NCBI GenBank assembly: GCA_018066065.1 | Contig: JAGHSC010000036.1 | Span: 1 to 9,359 of the forward strand | DNA: 9,359 bases | Source of the DNA: Candidatus Cryptobacteroides faecihippi | GTDB lineage: Bacteria > Bacteroidota > Bacteroidia > Bacteroidales > UBA932 | Direction: 5' to 3' | In this document: positions 1 through 7,455 of the stretch, piece by piece | How the letters are laid out: every line of letters starts with the position of its first letter | Position numbering within the stretch: position 1 is the first letter of the stretch | Program-made: the position numbers and the translations under genes | Notes under the pieces: model-generated | The model's input: only the letters and a program-made list of their open reading frames with translations | Told to the model about the DNA's origin: nothing | The model's database searches: none

Positions 1-2
1 AA

Positions 3-830
3 TATGCCCACTGGCTGATCGGCTACAACGGCACATCGCTCCAGACAAGCACGCAGGCGAGATTCTTCAACGGATTCAATCCTTACAACAAGACCGCAAG
101 GAGGGACCGTGAGATCCTGAGCCCGTACGACGACCTGATCAAGTCTGCGGCAGCCGAGATCGGCTGGGACTGGAAGATGCTGGCAGCCCTGATCTGGGCC
201 GAATCCAAGTTCAAGATCCAGGAAAAGTCCCCACGCGGTGCAATCGGCCTGATGCAGATGATGCCTCGGACTGCCAGCCAGTTCGATGTCGAGGACATGC
301 TTGACCCGGAGCAGAACATCAAGGCCGGAGCAGCGCTCCTTGGCAGGCTCCAAAGGTTCTATGTCGGCATAGCGGCAGACAGGGACGAACTTTCCAAGTT
401 CACCCTTGCAGCCTACAATGCCGGTGAAGGCAGGATAGCGGACTGCATACGCTTTGCCAGAGCACAGGGAGTCGACCCGTCCACCTGGAGCAACATCTGC
501 TCGGTCATCCCGATGATGAATCAGGATCCGGATTCACTTGCAGCCCAGGATGTAATGTACGGTCCTTTCAAGGGGCATGAGACCAGGGCCTACGTCAAGG
601 CCGTCCTGAACCAGTATGATGTATTCCGCGGTCTTCCGCCAAGATTCAAGATGCCGGTAGACACATTGGACACCCTCAAGACAATGATTGACGAGGAAGA
701 TTTCGTCGAGATCCTACTGAGCCCTGACAGTCTGGGCAGGGTCAATGCGGGAGATAAAGAGGCAAGGGATCAGGAGAAGAAGCATGATGGCGATGAAGGC
801 AAGGACATCGGCCATGACCAGCACCGGTAG
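3..830 (+). CDS. mltF: MltF-type membrane-bound lytic transglycosylase, 3' part (5' end outside window)
   Basis: Partial gene: the frame is open from the left edge (first complete codon at base 3), giving 275 residues. Lytic transglycosylases cleave the MurNAc-GlcNAc bond of peptidoglycan from the periplasm. MltF proteins carry an N-terminal solute-binding-like domain, which would lie outside the window, followed by an SLT domain. Visible here are the lead-in ILSPYDDLIKSAAAEIGWDW (about residues 38-57), the catalytic Glu in IWAESKF (residue 67, codon 201-203), the GLMQMMPRTA motif, and the SLT motifs AAYNAGEGR and GHETRAYVKAVLNQY. Recognisable homology ends near VFRGL. The following ~60 residues are a poorly conserved, charged tail, and the last 38 overlap the convergent permease gene in antisense. 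The ATG at 177 is internal, because homologous sequence lies upstream of it. Family assignment is firm; the exact C-terminus is doubtful. Confidence 0.88.
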   Translation, partial: YAHWLIGYNGTSLQTSTQARFFNGFNPYNKTARRDREILSPYDDLIKSAAAEIGWDWKMLAALIWAESKFKIQEKSPRGAIGLMQMMPRTASQFDVEDMLDPEQNIKAGAALLGRLQRFYVGIAADRDELSKFTLAAYNAGEGRIADCIRFARAQGVDPSTWSNICSVIPMMNQDPDSLAAQDVMYGPFKGHETRAYVKAVLNQYDVFRGLPPRFKMPVDTLDTLKTMIDEEDFVEILLSPDSLGRVNAGDKEARDQEKKHDGDEGKDIGHDQHR

Positions 831-1898
831 ATTGACACTGACCGGCACGAAGGAGACAAAGTAATTCTCAGGGTTCAGCTTGAGAAGATGAGTGCTCCCC
901 TGGATCCAGCAGAACAGAAGTCCCAGGGCATTTCCGACAAGCATTCCCTTGAGCACGATCACGGAAGCGACGCGCAGGAAGACCTTTGCGATCATCCTGT
1001 CCGTCATGCCCATCGACTTCAGGGTACCGATCGTCGAGATGTTCCTGAACAGCATGATCAGAAGGCCTGAGATCATGTTGAATCCTGCCACGATCGTCAT
1101 CAGGATCAGAATCACCACGACATTGAAATCAATCAGGTTCAGCCAGTCGAAGATCTGGGGATAGCGGTCCATGACCGAAGTGGCCAGCAATGTGTCATCG
1201 TCGTCATCCATCCTGTCGAGCACTATCGAACCGACCTCGGATGTAACCCTGGACATGCCGGCGGCGTCTCTGTAAAGAGGCTTGAGGCCGATTTCCAGCG
1301 TCGAGACCTCATCCTCCTCCCAACCGTTGAGGCGCTGCAGGTCTGACAGTGACGCAATGACGATCATCTCGTCGGAACCATCCATGATTCCATCGTAGAC
1401 ACTCACGATGTTGAAGTTCCTGACCTTCACGTTTTCACCCACGAAGTAGGCAAGCAGCTTGTCGCCCTCGGCAAGGCCGAGCATCGTGCCGAGCCTTGAT
1501 GGGATCGAGACCCCGAGCTTGACGGAATCACATCCGGCAGCTGCAGCGGGGCTCTCCTCGACGCCCTTGAAAAGCACTCCATGGATGTTGCCTTCCTTCT
1601 TGACGATTCCAGCGCGGTAGACAGCCGGCGAGATCACAGCGATCTCAGGCAGGGAATCCACGGCACCGATGAAGCTCGGCTTGGATGAGATCGGAGAATC
1701 CTCGCTGATGTAGTTCATGTCGACAGGCATGAGCTGGAGGTCTCCGGTAAGGGATGAGATGCCTTCACGGATCTCTTCCCTGAAACCGGAAGAGACAGAG
1801 ACGGCAATCATCATGACGAGGAAGGAGACCGCGATGGAGACCATCGCGATCTTTCCCCCGAAACGCAAGCGTCTGGCTATGAATCTTGAAGCATCCAA
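714..1898 (-). CDS. FtsX-like ABC transporter permease (LolC/LolE type)
   Basis: Inner-membrane permease of 394 residues, close to the ~400 usual for LolC/LolE relatives. Predicted layout: TM1 at about residues 17-37, a periplasmic MacB-PCD-like domain at about 40-255, then TM2 (259-284), TM3 (306-332) and TM4 (357-382). The short cytoplasmic stretch RNISTIGTLKSMGMTDRMI after TM2 matches the FtsX-family coupling segment, and the ending SRIDPAQTVRAQ is typical. In the Lol system such permeases work with an ATPase to release lipoproteins from the inner membrane. No ATPase gene is nearby, so the substrate is unproven. The start is TTG at 1898-1896, because no in-frame ATG precedes the conserved FIARRL motif; a CTG at 1907 is an alternative. 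The gene lies 18 nt after the peptidase stop and shows no Shine-Dalgarno, so it is probably translated from the same message. Its 3' end overlaps the convergent transglycosylase gene. Confidence 0.88.
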   Translation of the reverse strand: MDASRFIARRLRFGGKIAMVSIAVSFLVMMIAVSVSSGFREEIREGISSLTGDLQLMPVDMNYISEDSPISSKPSFIGAVDSLPEIAVISPAVYRAGIVKKEGNIHGVLFKGVEESPAAAAGCDSVKLGVSIPSRLGTMLGLAEGDKLLAYFVGENVKVRNFNIVSVYDGIMDGSDEMIVIASLSDLQRLNGWEEDEVSTLEIGLKPLYRDAAGMSRVTSEVGSIVLDRMDDDDDTLLATSVMDRYPQIFDWLNLIDFNVVVILILMTIVAGFNMISGLLIMLFRNISTIGTLKSMGMTDRMIAKVFLRVASVIVLKGMLVGNALGLLFCWIQGSTHLLKLNPENYFVSFVPVSVNLPVLVMADVLAFIAIMLLLLIPCLFISRIDPAQTVRAQ

Positions 1899-1916
1899 AT
1901 CAGTCAGACGGAAAGA

Positions 1917-3935
1917 TTACCAGATGTGGACACGTTCGCTTTCCGGGCGCCACATTGGATCGCCCTCCTTGATGCCGAAGGCATCGAAGAATGACTGGAA
2001 GTTCTTGACAGCCACGTTGACTCTGTTGACTGCGAGCGAATGCACATCGAGCTTGGTCAGCCTGGCCTTCTCCTCATCGGTGATGTTCTGTGCCCAGATT
2101 GCGCCGTAGGAGAGGTAGAATCTCTGCTCAGGTGTGAAGCCGTCGATGAGCCCAGGATCGTTTCCGGCGATTGCATTCTGCATCGCAGTGAAGGCAATGC
2201 TGAGTCCACCGTGGTCACCGATGTTCTCTCCGAGGGAGAGGGCGCCGTTGGCATTCATGCCAGGAAGGATCTCGACAGCATCGTACTGTGCAACGAGTAC
2301 CTGAGCCTTCTCATTGAACTTGGCTGCATCCTCGTCTGTCCACCAGTTGGACATGTTTCCATCCTTGTCGAACTGCCTGCCCTGGTCATCGAAGCCGTGA
2401 GACATCTCATGTCCGATCACGACACCGATGCCGCCGTAGTTGACTGCATCATCAGCATCAGGATTGAAGAACGGTGGCTGAAGGATGGCTGCAGGGAAGC
2501 AGATCTCGTTTGTGGTAGGGTTGTAATAGGCATTGACTGTCTGAGGAGACATTCCCCACTCGGTCCTGTCGGTCGGCTTTCCAAGCTTTGCAAGGTTGTC
2601 CTTGACGAACCAGCGGCTGGCCTCGATGATGTTGTCGTAGTAGCTGCGGGTCTTTGAGATGCCCATTGAAGAATAGTCCTTCCACTTGTCAGGATAGCCG
2701 ATCTTGACAGTGAAGTTGTCAAGCTTCTCGTGAGCCTTGGCCTTGGTCTCTTCCCCCATCCAGTCAAGCTCGTCGATGTGCTGGCCGAGAGCGACCTTCA
2801 GATTCTCGACGAGTGCGACCATCTTGGCCTTTGACTCCTCTGGGAAATACCTCTCGACATACATCTTGCCGACAGCCTCGCCAAGGACGCCGTTTGGAAC
2901 GGACATGGCCCTCTTCCAGCGTGGCTTCTCCTCCTTGATGCCTGACATCTGGGTGCTGAAGAAATCGAAGGAAGCCTTGTAGTAGTCATCGCTGAGGGAA
3001 GAGCATGCTCCCTGGATGAGCTGGGCTGCAAGATAGTCCTTGAGGACATCCACATCCTCATTGAGAAGGATCGATGAAAGTGCCTGGAAATAAGAAGGTT
3101 CACCTACGACCATCTTCTCCTGCGCGCCGATCTTCCTGCTGGAGAGGTACTCCTGGAAGTCAAGGCCAGGATACTTCTGGGCGAACTCGGCGGACGACAT
3201 TGGGTTGTAGCCGGCGATGACATCCCTTCTCTGGACGCTTGTCCATGAGTTCTCTGCGAGCTTGTCCTCGACCGCAAGCGCATTGGCGGCAGCCTTTTCA
3301 GGATCGGCGATTCCGGAAAGTGTGAATATCCTTGCAAGGAAGGCCTTGTACCCTTCCTTGAGGCTGGCATTGGCAGGGTCGGTGTAGTAGTCCCTGTCCC
3401 CTATGCCGAGGCCGCTCTGGCCCAGGTAGAGAATCTGGCTGTCGCTGTCCGTGAGGTCTGCCTCGACATAGGCTCCGTAGAATGGAGACTCTCCACCGTC
3501 ATGCATGGCTGCGATGGCCTGGGTGATGCCCTTGCGGTCCTTGATGCCGTAGAGCATGTCGAGATACTTCTTCACAGGGGCACCTCCCTCCTGGTTGAGC
3601 TTGATGGAATCGAGTCCCTGGGTGTAGAGGATCACGATCTTGTCCTCTGCGGAGCCTGGCTGGACCGTCATCGTCGTCATGCTCTGGAAGAGATCGTTCA
3701 GCTGCTCCTGGCTCTTGTTCCGAAGATTGTCGAAAGAGCCGAACCTTGCATATTCAGGCTTCAGGGGGTTCCTCTTCTGCCAGCCTCCGGTGGAATACTG
3801 GTAGAAGTCAGCCGCAGGTGTGGTGGTGGTGTCGAGATTGGACAGGTCGATGGCCGGGATCACGTCTGCGGTCTGCCTTGTCCCACATGCTGCAATCGTC
3901 AGTGCAGATGCCATGATGGTAATTATCCTTTTCAT
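1917..3935 (-). CDS. M13 family zinc metallopeptidase (neprilysin/PepO-like) lipoprotein
   Basis: Protein of 672 residues, the normal size for M13 endopeptidases, which cut short peptides. The N-terminus has a lipoprotein signal, MKRIITIMASALTIAAC, with the lipidated Cys at 17. No acidic surface-export signal follows, so a periplasm-facing lipoprotein is likely. Peptidase_M13_N covers roughly residues 35-415 and the catalytic domain roughly 465-672. Catalytic features are intact: NAYYNP (468-473), HEMSH (509-513, zinc ligands and general base), GENIGD with the third zinc ligand Glu570, and the substrate-binding region with His632 and RVN at 638-640. The C-terminus ends RVHIW. The ATG at 3935-3933 is fixed by the signal peptide. 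It lies 24 nt after the TPR gene stop and 18 nt before the permease start. Family is certain; the physiological substrate is unknown. Confidence 0.96.
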   Translation of the reverse strand: MKRIITIMASALTIAACGTRQTADVIPAIDLSNLDTTTTPAADFYQYSTGGWQKRNPLKPEYARFGSFDNLRNKSQEQLNDLFQSMTTMTVQPGSAEDKIVILYTQGLDSIKLNQEGGAPVKKYLDMLYGIKDRKGITQAIAAMHDGGESPFYGAYVEADLTDSDSQILYLGQSGLGIGDRDYYTDPANASLKEGYKAFLARIFTLSGIADPEKAAANALAVEDKLAENSWTSVQRRDVIAGYNPMSSAEFAQKYPGLDFQEYLSSRKIGAQEKMVVGEPSYFQALSSILLNEDVDVLKDYLAAQLIQGACSSLSDDYYKASFDFFSTQMSGIKEEKPRWKRAMSVPNGVLGEAVGKMYVERYFPEESKAKMVALVENLKVALGQHIDELDWMGEETKAKAHEKLDNFTVKIGYPDKWKDYSSMGISKTRSYYDNIIEASRWFVKDNLAKLGKPTDRTEWGMSPQTVNAYYNPTTNEICFPAAILQPPFFNPDADDAVNYGGIGVVIGHEMSHGFDDQGRQFDKDGNMSNWWTDEDAAKFNEKAQVLVAQYDAVEILPGMNANGALSLGENIGDHGGLSIAFTAMQNAIAGNDPGLIDGFTPEQRFYLSYGAIWAQNITDEEKARLTKLDVHSLAVNRVNVAVKNFQSFFDAFGIKEGDPMWRPESERVHIW

Positions 3936-3959
3936 TTCAAATGATTTGTTTCCTTTATG

Positions 3960-4880
3960 CTAAAGTGCCTTCAGACGGGCCTCGGCAGAGGCTCTCTCAG
4001 TGTCGTCGGCAGCAACCTTCACAAGCATCGGAAGGTATTTCTTCTCGAGCTTCGTGTCCTTTGCGCTGCGCGCGAGGAGGACGCAGTTCTTGATTGTGGC
4101 GTAGTCGTCCGGATGCTTCTTGAGGACCTTGTTGTAGATCTTCAGGGCTGTCTTGTTGTCGTGCTTGTAGACGAAATGGTAGGATCCGATGTTCGTCATG
4201 TAGAGAGGATTGGAAGGATAGTACGAGAGCATCTTCTCGGAGAGTTCCCTGAAGGCCTCGTAGCCGGCAGGGATTCCCATCCTGAAGAAGGCATAGCAGT
4301 ACTCCTGGATGGTCGCCGCGAAAGCCTCGTCATCCATTTCAAGACCAGGATAGGTCCACTCCGGATGATTCTGGCCGTTGTAGTCGATCAAAGCCTTGAG
4401 ATTCGACAGGGCCATGTCCGGGCTCTCCTTCTCGTAGCCGATCAGGGCCGAGATCTTGAAGAGCCTGAGGTCAAGCCTGGACGGGTTCAGCTCGATCGCC
4501 CTGTCCACAGCCTGGGCGGACTTTCCGAAGATCTCATCGTCGTACTCAGTGACAGAGAAGTACTTGACATCGTTGCCGAGGGAATCCTTGAGAGTCAGGG
4601 TAGGCGGCTCTCCAAGGTATTTGTCCTGGTCCAGTACCTTCACGTCATTGGAACGGCTCTTGGACAGGTAGTATGCAAACTTTCCGAGAAGCATGTCGAC
4701 ATCCTCGGGATAGTCCTCTCCCCAGCGGTTGAGCAGAGTCTCGACGCCGACACCATCCACGCCAAGGCGCGAGATCAGCATCTGGTAGCGGTCATGGTAT
4801 TCTTCCTGTGTCTTTGTCTGGGCCTGCAGCGAAACAGCGCAGAGGGCCGCGGCAAGGAGAAAAATCACGAATCTCTTCAT
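3960..4880 (-). CDS. Secreted TPR-containing protein of unknown function
   Basis: Protein of 306 residues with a clear Sec signal peptide, MKRFVIFLLAAALCAVSLQA, cleaved before QTKT, so it is predicted to be exported to the periplasm. The mature protein is helical. TPR-like helix pairs are visible around residues 120-155 (AVDRAIELNPSRLDLRLFK) and 224-290 (ALKIYNKVLKKHPDDYATIK), suggesting a protein-protein scaffold without enzymatic motifs. I chose the ATG at 4880-4878 because it gives a compact signal peptide and sits 10 nt after the methyltransferase stop. An in-frame ATG at 4901 would add MNNSFLN and overlap that stop; an ATG at 4958 is too far upstream. Position suggests co-expression with the M13 peptidase 24 nt downstream and possibly a shared envelope role, but that is inference. 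I recognise no named family beyond TPR. Confidence 0.82.
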   Translation of the reverse strand: MKRFVIFLLAAALCAVSLQAQTKTQEEYHDRYQMLISRLGVDGVGVETLLNRWGEDYPEDVDMLLGKFAYYLSKSRSNDVKVLDQDKYLGEPPTLTLKDSLGNDVKYFSVTEYDDEIFGKSAQAVDRAIELNPSRLDLRLFKISALIGYEKESPDMALSNLKALIDYNGQNHPEWTYPGLEMDDEAFAATIQEYCYAFFRMGIPAGYEAFRELSEKMLSYYPSNPLYMTNIGSYHFVYKHDNKTALKIYNKVLKKHPDDYATIKNCVLLARSAKDTKLEKKYLPMLVKVAADDTERASAEARLKAL

Positions 4881-4890
4881 ATTCAAAAAA

Positions 4891-6261
4891 CTATTGTTCA
4901 TTAATATCCATTCTGATCCTCCTTTCCTGGGGATGGAGGTTGTTGCATCTGTTCCCAAGGTTCTTCACGAAGCCGAGCGGGTGGCCCTCGTGGCAGACAA
5001 CCAGGAAGCCGCGCGGCGCGCCGTCAAGCACGATCGTGTCCCTGTGAAGGAACTTCAGCGAGGTTGCCCTGTCGAGCTCCACCATCGGGAAGCGCCCCTC
5101 TCCGAGCGAGATGCTCAAGGCCAGGTCCGCGCTTGGGACCAGGTCCCTGCCCTTGACCGTGCCCTGGGCCACTCCGCACATCAGAGGATGAAGGACCTCG
5201 AGGATCTCAGCCTCTTCCGAAATGGCAGCCGGCACATGGATGAGAAGGCCTCCCTTGGTCTTCTCCAGAGCTCCGGAGGATGTCCTTGCAGGCCCCTTCT
5301 GCCTCGACTTGCGCGGAAATGATCTCTCTTCCTGCGCAGCCGTCTTCTCCAGGGCTGCGGCAAACTGCCCCTCCCCATTCACGAATCCAGGGACAAGCAG
5401 GCTTCCGGTCGCCGTGGGGATCACCCCTTCCATGGACGGAAGGTCTGAACCAAGGACCATGCCACCAAGCTCGGAAGCGATCCATTCCACATTGTCATCA
5501 TTCTCCGCCTTCTCGAAGGTGCATGTCGAATAGACAAGGATGCCGCCTTGGCGGAGCGAAGGCCAGACGTCTGCGACGATTCGCCTCTGACGGGAAGCAC
5601 AGAGGTCCACGGCAGCCTCGGACCAATCCTCGACGGCAGCTTCCTCCTTGCGGAACATGCCTTCACCCGAACATGGGACATCAGCCACGATCATGTCGAA
5701 GAACCCCGGAAGGCTGGCAAAGGCTTTTGGATCCACACTGGTCACGATGACGTTCGGATCGCCCCAGAGAGCGACATTGTCGGCCAGCACCGAGGCCCTG
5801 TTCTTCATCACCTCGTTGGCGACAAGTACAAAGCCGTCCCCATACCTTTCCCTGAGCGAGGCGGCCAGGTCAGTGGTCTTGCCGCCCGGAGCGGCACAGA
5901 GGTCCAGTACCCTGACAGGGCGTCCGGAAGCCTCGATCCGTTCCATGGATTCCCTGGCGACATGGCCGACAGCCATCGCCGACGAATCCTGGACATAGTA
6001 GCAGCCGCAATGAAAAAGCGGGTCAAGCGTGAACTGCGGACGCTGGTCCAGAAGGAATCCGCATCTGCTCCACAGCACAGGCGAGCTTCCGCATCCGAAG
6101 TGAGCCGCAGCGAATGACTCAGGGTCGGACACCTTGAACGGATTGACCCTGACCGACACGGAAGGAGCCGAGCCCATGGCATCGAAGGCCCGGTCGGCCC
6201 TGTCCGGACCGACAGCCCTGCAAAGGATGTCTCTCAATTGGATTCCTTCCCTGTCCAGCAT
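4891..6261 (-). CDS. NOL1/NOP2/Sun (RsmF-like) RNA cytosine-C5 methyltransferase
   Basis: SAM-dependent enzyme of 456 residues that methylates C5 of cytosine in rRNA or tRNA. In order: an N-terminal substrate-binding region with SVRVNPFK (35-43); the Rossmann SAM-binding motif DLCAAPGGKTTD (120-131); VADVPCSGEGMF (192-203), whose Cys197 normally releases the enzyme from the RNA; and VYSTCTFEKAEND (243-255), with the nucleophile Cys247. The C-terminal region ends in GFVKNLGNRCNNLHPQERR, the RsmF-type domain. Both catalytic cysteines are intact. The start is ATG at 6261, 4 nt after the upstream stop and preceded by AGGAGG and AGGG; a TTG at 6285 is possible but lies upstream of the ribosome-binding sequence. 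The substrate (16S rRNA versus tRNA) cannot be decided from sequence alone. Confidence 0.94.
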   Translation of the reverse strand: MLDREGIQLRDILCRAVGPDRADRAFDAMGSAPSVSVRVNPFKVSDPESFAAAHFGCGSSPVLWSRCGFLLDQRPQFTLDPLFHCGCYYVQDSSAMAVGHVARESMERIEASGRPVRVLDLCAAPGGKTTDLAASLRERYGDGFVLVANEVMKNRASVLADNVALWGDPNVIVTSVDPKAFASLPGFFDMIVADVPCSGEGMFRKEEAAVEDWSEAAVDLCASRQRRIVADVWPSLRQGGILVYSTCTFEKAENDDNVEWIASELGGMVLGSDLPSMEGVIPTATGSLLVPGFVNGEGQFAAALEKTAAQEERSFPRKSRQKGPARTSSGALEKTKGGLLIHVPAAISEEAEILEVLHPLMCGVAQGTVKGRDLVPSADLALSISLGEGRFPMVELDRATSLKFLHRDTIVLDGAPRGFLVVCHEGHPLGFVKNLGNRCNNLHPQERRIRMDINEQ

Positions 6262-6265
6262 TCCG

Positions 6266-6745
6266 TCAACCCTGCCTCCTGGCAAGCTCTTCCTGCATCT
6301 TCTTCAAGGTTGCCTCGTCCACTCCGTCCGGGAGACGTCCCTCGGACATCGCGACAAGCCCGTCCACGACCTTGTCCATGGCTTCCTTGAGCTTGCCGCC
6401 GATGAGCATCTTCATCATGAAGTTCAGGTCGGCATGGAACTCGACATGGAAATCCGTCTTGGACGGATCCGACGGAACGGCATCGAAATGGAGCGAGCCG
6501 GCGAATCCGAACGGCGCGCCATTGTCGACGAACTCGATCCTGGAATAAGGCACACGCTCCTTCACCATGATCCCGATCTTCATGCCCTGGACAGTGGCGG
6601 AGATGGAGTCATAGTCGGCTTCGACATCTCCCCTCTTGTCCTCCGGGAGGAACTGGAGGAAGTTGCGCATGTCCACAAAGGCCATATAAAGCTCGAATGG
6701 CTGCTTCGAGACAAACCCATGCTTGCTGATTACGTCAGTTGCCAT
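6266..6745 (-). CDS. SRPBCC/START-like domain protein
   Basis: Protein of 159 residues with no signal peptide, so cytoplasmic. The pattern resembles the SRPBCC helix-grip fold: an N-terminal strand (ISKHGFVSKQ), a helix (PFELYMAFVDMRNFLQFLPE), a run of beta strands with FHVEFHADLNFMMKMLIGGK, and a long C-terminal helix (LKEAMDKVVDGLVAMSEG). SRPBCC proteins bind hydrophobic ligands, but no ligand-specific motif is visible. The gene sits 12 nt downstream of pyrE and 4 nt upstream of the methyltransferase ATG, so translational coupling is likely. From family knowledge, small SRPBCC genes occur beside pyrE in other Bacteroidota, so the link may be conserved. The function is unknown and the fold call rests on pattern only. 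Confidence 0.8.
   Translation of the reverse strand: MATDVISKHGFVSKQPFELYMAFVDMRNFLQFLPEDKRGDVEADYDSISATVQGMKIGIMVKERVPYSRIEFVDNGAPFGFAGSLHFDAVPSDPSKTDFHVEFHADLNFMMKMLIGGKLKEAMDKVVDGLVAMSEGRLPDGVDEATLKKMQEELARRQG
6270..6280 (-). promoter_or_regulatory. Shine-Dalgarno region of the Sun-family methyltransferase gene
   Basis: The minus strand reads AGGAGGCAGGG here. AGGAGG ends 13 nt before the ATG at 6261, and the AGGG ends 8 nt before it. It lies inside the last codons of the SRPBCC gene. This motif decides the start: the alternative TTG at 6285 is upstream of it and would not use it. It is one of few purine-rich ribosome-binding sequences in the window. Confidence 0.55.
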
Positions 6746-6757
6746 ACGTCCCGGAAA

Positions 6758-7390
6758 CTATTTCATCCACTCGGAAGGATTCTCCCTCCACTGCTTGAGG
6801 ATCTCAGTGTCGGACTCCTTGACATAGCCGGTCTCCGTGGCCTCCTCGATGAGGGCGCCATAGTTGGAGACAGTGTCAAGCTTCACTCCAGCCTCGGCGA
6901 ACTGCTGTGCGGCGACAGGGAAGCCATAAGTGAAGATGGCAACCATTCCAAGGACTTCGGCGCCGGCATCCCTGAGGGCCTTCACAGCGGCAAGGCTGCT
7001 CATTCCGGTGGAGATGAGATCCTCGATGACGACGACCTTTGCTCCCTGCGGAAGGACTCCTTCGATCTGCGAGCCGGTTCCGTGATCCTTCGGCTTCGGA
7101 CGGACATAGACAAATGGCTTGCCCATCTTGTCTGCAGCAAGGACACCGTGGGCGATGGCTCCGGTTGCGACACCGGCGACCACCTCTGCCTCAGGATATT
7201 TCTCCATTGCGATGCCGGCAAGCCAGCCGGCCACGTCGGACCTGAGCTTTGGATCCGAAAGGATCCTGCGGTTGTCGCAGTAGATTGGAGAATGCCATCC
7301 GGAAGCCCATGTGAACGGCTGGTCCGGACGGAGAAGGACTGCCTTGATGCGAAGAAGTTCGCTGGCAAGAGTTCTGTCTGTAGGTTTCAT
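6758..7390 (-). CDS. pyrE: Orotate phosphoribosyltransferase
   Basis: Cytoplasmic enzyme of 210 residues, full length for bacterial PyrE. It joins orotate to PRPP to make OMP, the fifth step of de novo UMP synthesis. Visible are the substrate-loop segment FTWASGWHSPIYCDNRR (26-42), the flexible catalytic loop with RPKPKDHGTGSQ (97-108), and the PRPP-binding motif VVVIEDLISTGMS (119-131) with the acidic pair Glu123-Asp124. I chose the ATG at 7390-7388 and not the in-frame ATG at 7420, because a TATATTTG promoter box at 7434-7427 places the predicted transcription start near 7420; the homologous sequence also begins at KPTDRTLASELL. It is the first gene of the minus-strand cluster and its promoter probably drives the whole run. 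Confidence 0.96.
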   Translation of the reverse strand: MKPTDRTLASELLRIKAVLLRPDQPFTWASGWHSPIYCDNRRILSDPKLRSDVAGWLAGIAMEKYPEAEVVAGVATGAIAHGVLAADKMGKPFVYVRPKPKDHGTGSQIEGVLPQGAKVVVIEDLISTGMSSLAAVKALRDAGAEVLGMVAIFTYGFPVAAQQFAEAGVKLDTVSNYGALIEEATETGYVKESDTEILKQWRENPSEWMK

Positions 7391-7407
7391 ATCGTTGGAT
7401 GATTTCT

Positions 7408-7415
7408 TAACTTTG
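7408..7415 (+). promoter_or_regulatory. Putative -7 element (TAACTTTG) for the Nudix gene
   Basis: TAACTTTG fits the Bacteroidota primary-sigma -7 consensus TAnnTTTG. A TTTC at 7385-7388 lies 19 nt upstream, where the TTTG of the -33 element is expected (one mismatch). The predicted transcription start is near 7422, giving a leader of about 34 nt before the ATG at 7456. It overlaps the pyrE promoter region on the other strand. Confidence 0.5.
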
Positions 7416-7426
7416 CACATAACTTA

Positions 7427-7434
7427 CAAATATA
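7427..7434 (-). promoter_or_regulatory. Putative -7 element (TATATTTG) for pyrE and the minus-strand cluster
   Basis: On the minus strand, TATATTTG matches TAnnTTTG exactly. The predicted transcription start is near 7420, about 30 nt before the pyrE ATG at 7390. No good -33 TTTG is seen 19-21 nt upstream, so the promoter may be weak or activator-dependent. It also argues against the pyrE ATG at 7420, which would be nearly leaderless. Confidence 0.5.
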
Positions 7435-7455
7435 GTAATTAATTTCCAGTCCCGG

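Noticed and set aside
3957..4904. Plus-strand open frame of 315 codons opposite the TPR gene
   Set aside because: It mirrors the TPR gene almost end to end; the minus-strand product has a signal peptide and TPR pattern while this one has neither.
4891..4923. AGGAGG with an ATG shortly after, encoding MDINEQ then stop, inside the methyltransferase 3' end
   Set aside because: These are the in-frame last codons of the methyltransferase (Arg-Arg encoded by AGG AGG), so the motif is coincidental, though it might aid translation of the TPR gene.
6134..7402. Long plus-strand open frame (422 codons) opposite pyrE, SRPBCC and the methyltransferase start
   Set aside because: It is antisense to three well-supported genes, spans their boundaries and has no recognisable domain; it is an antisense shadow of GC-rich coding sequence.
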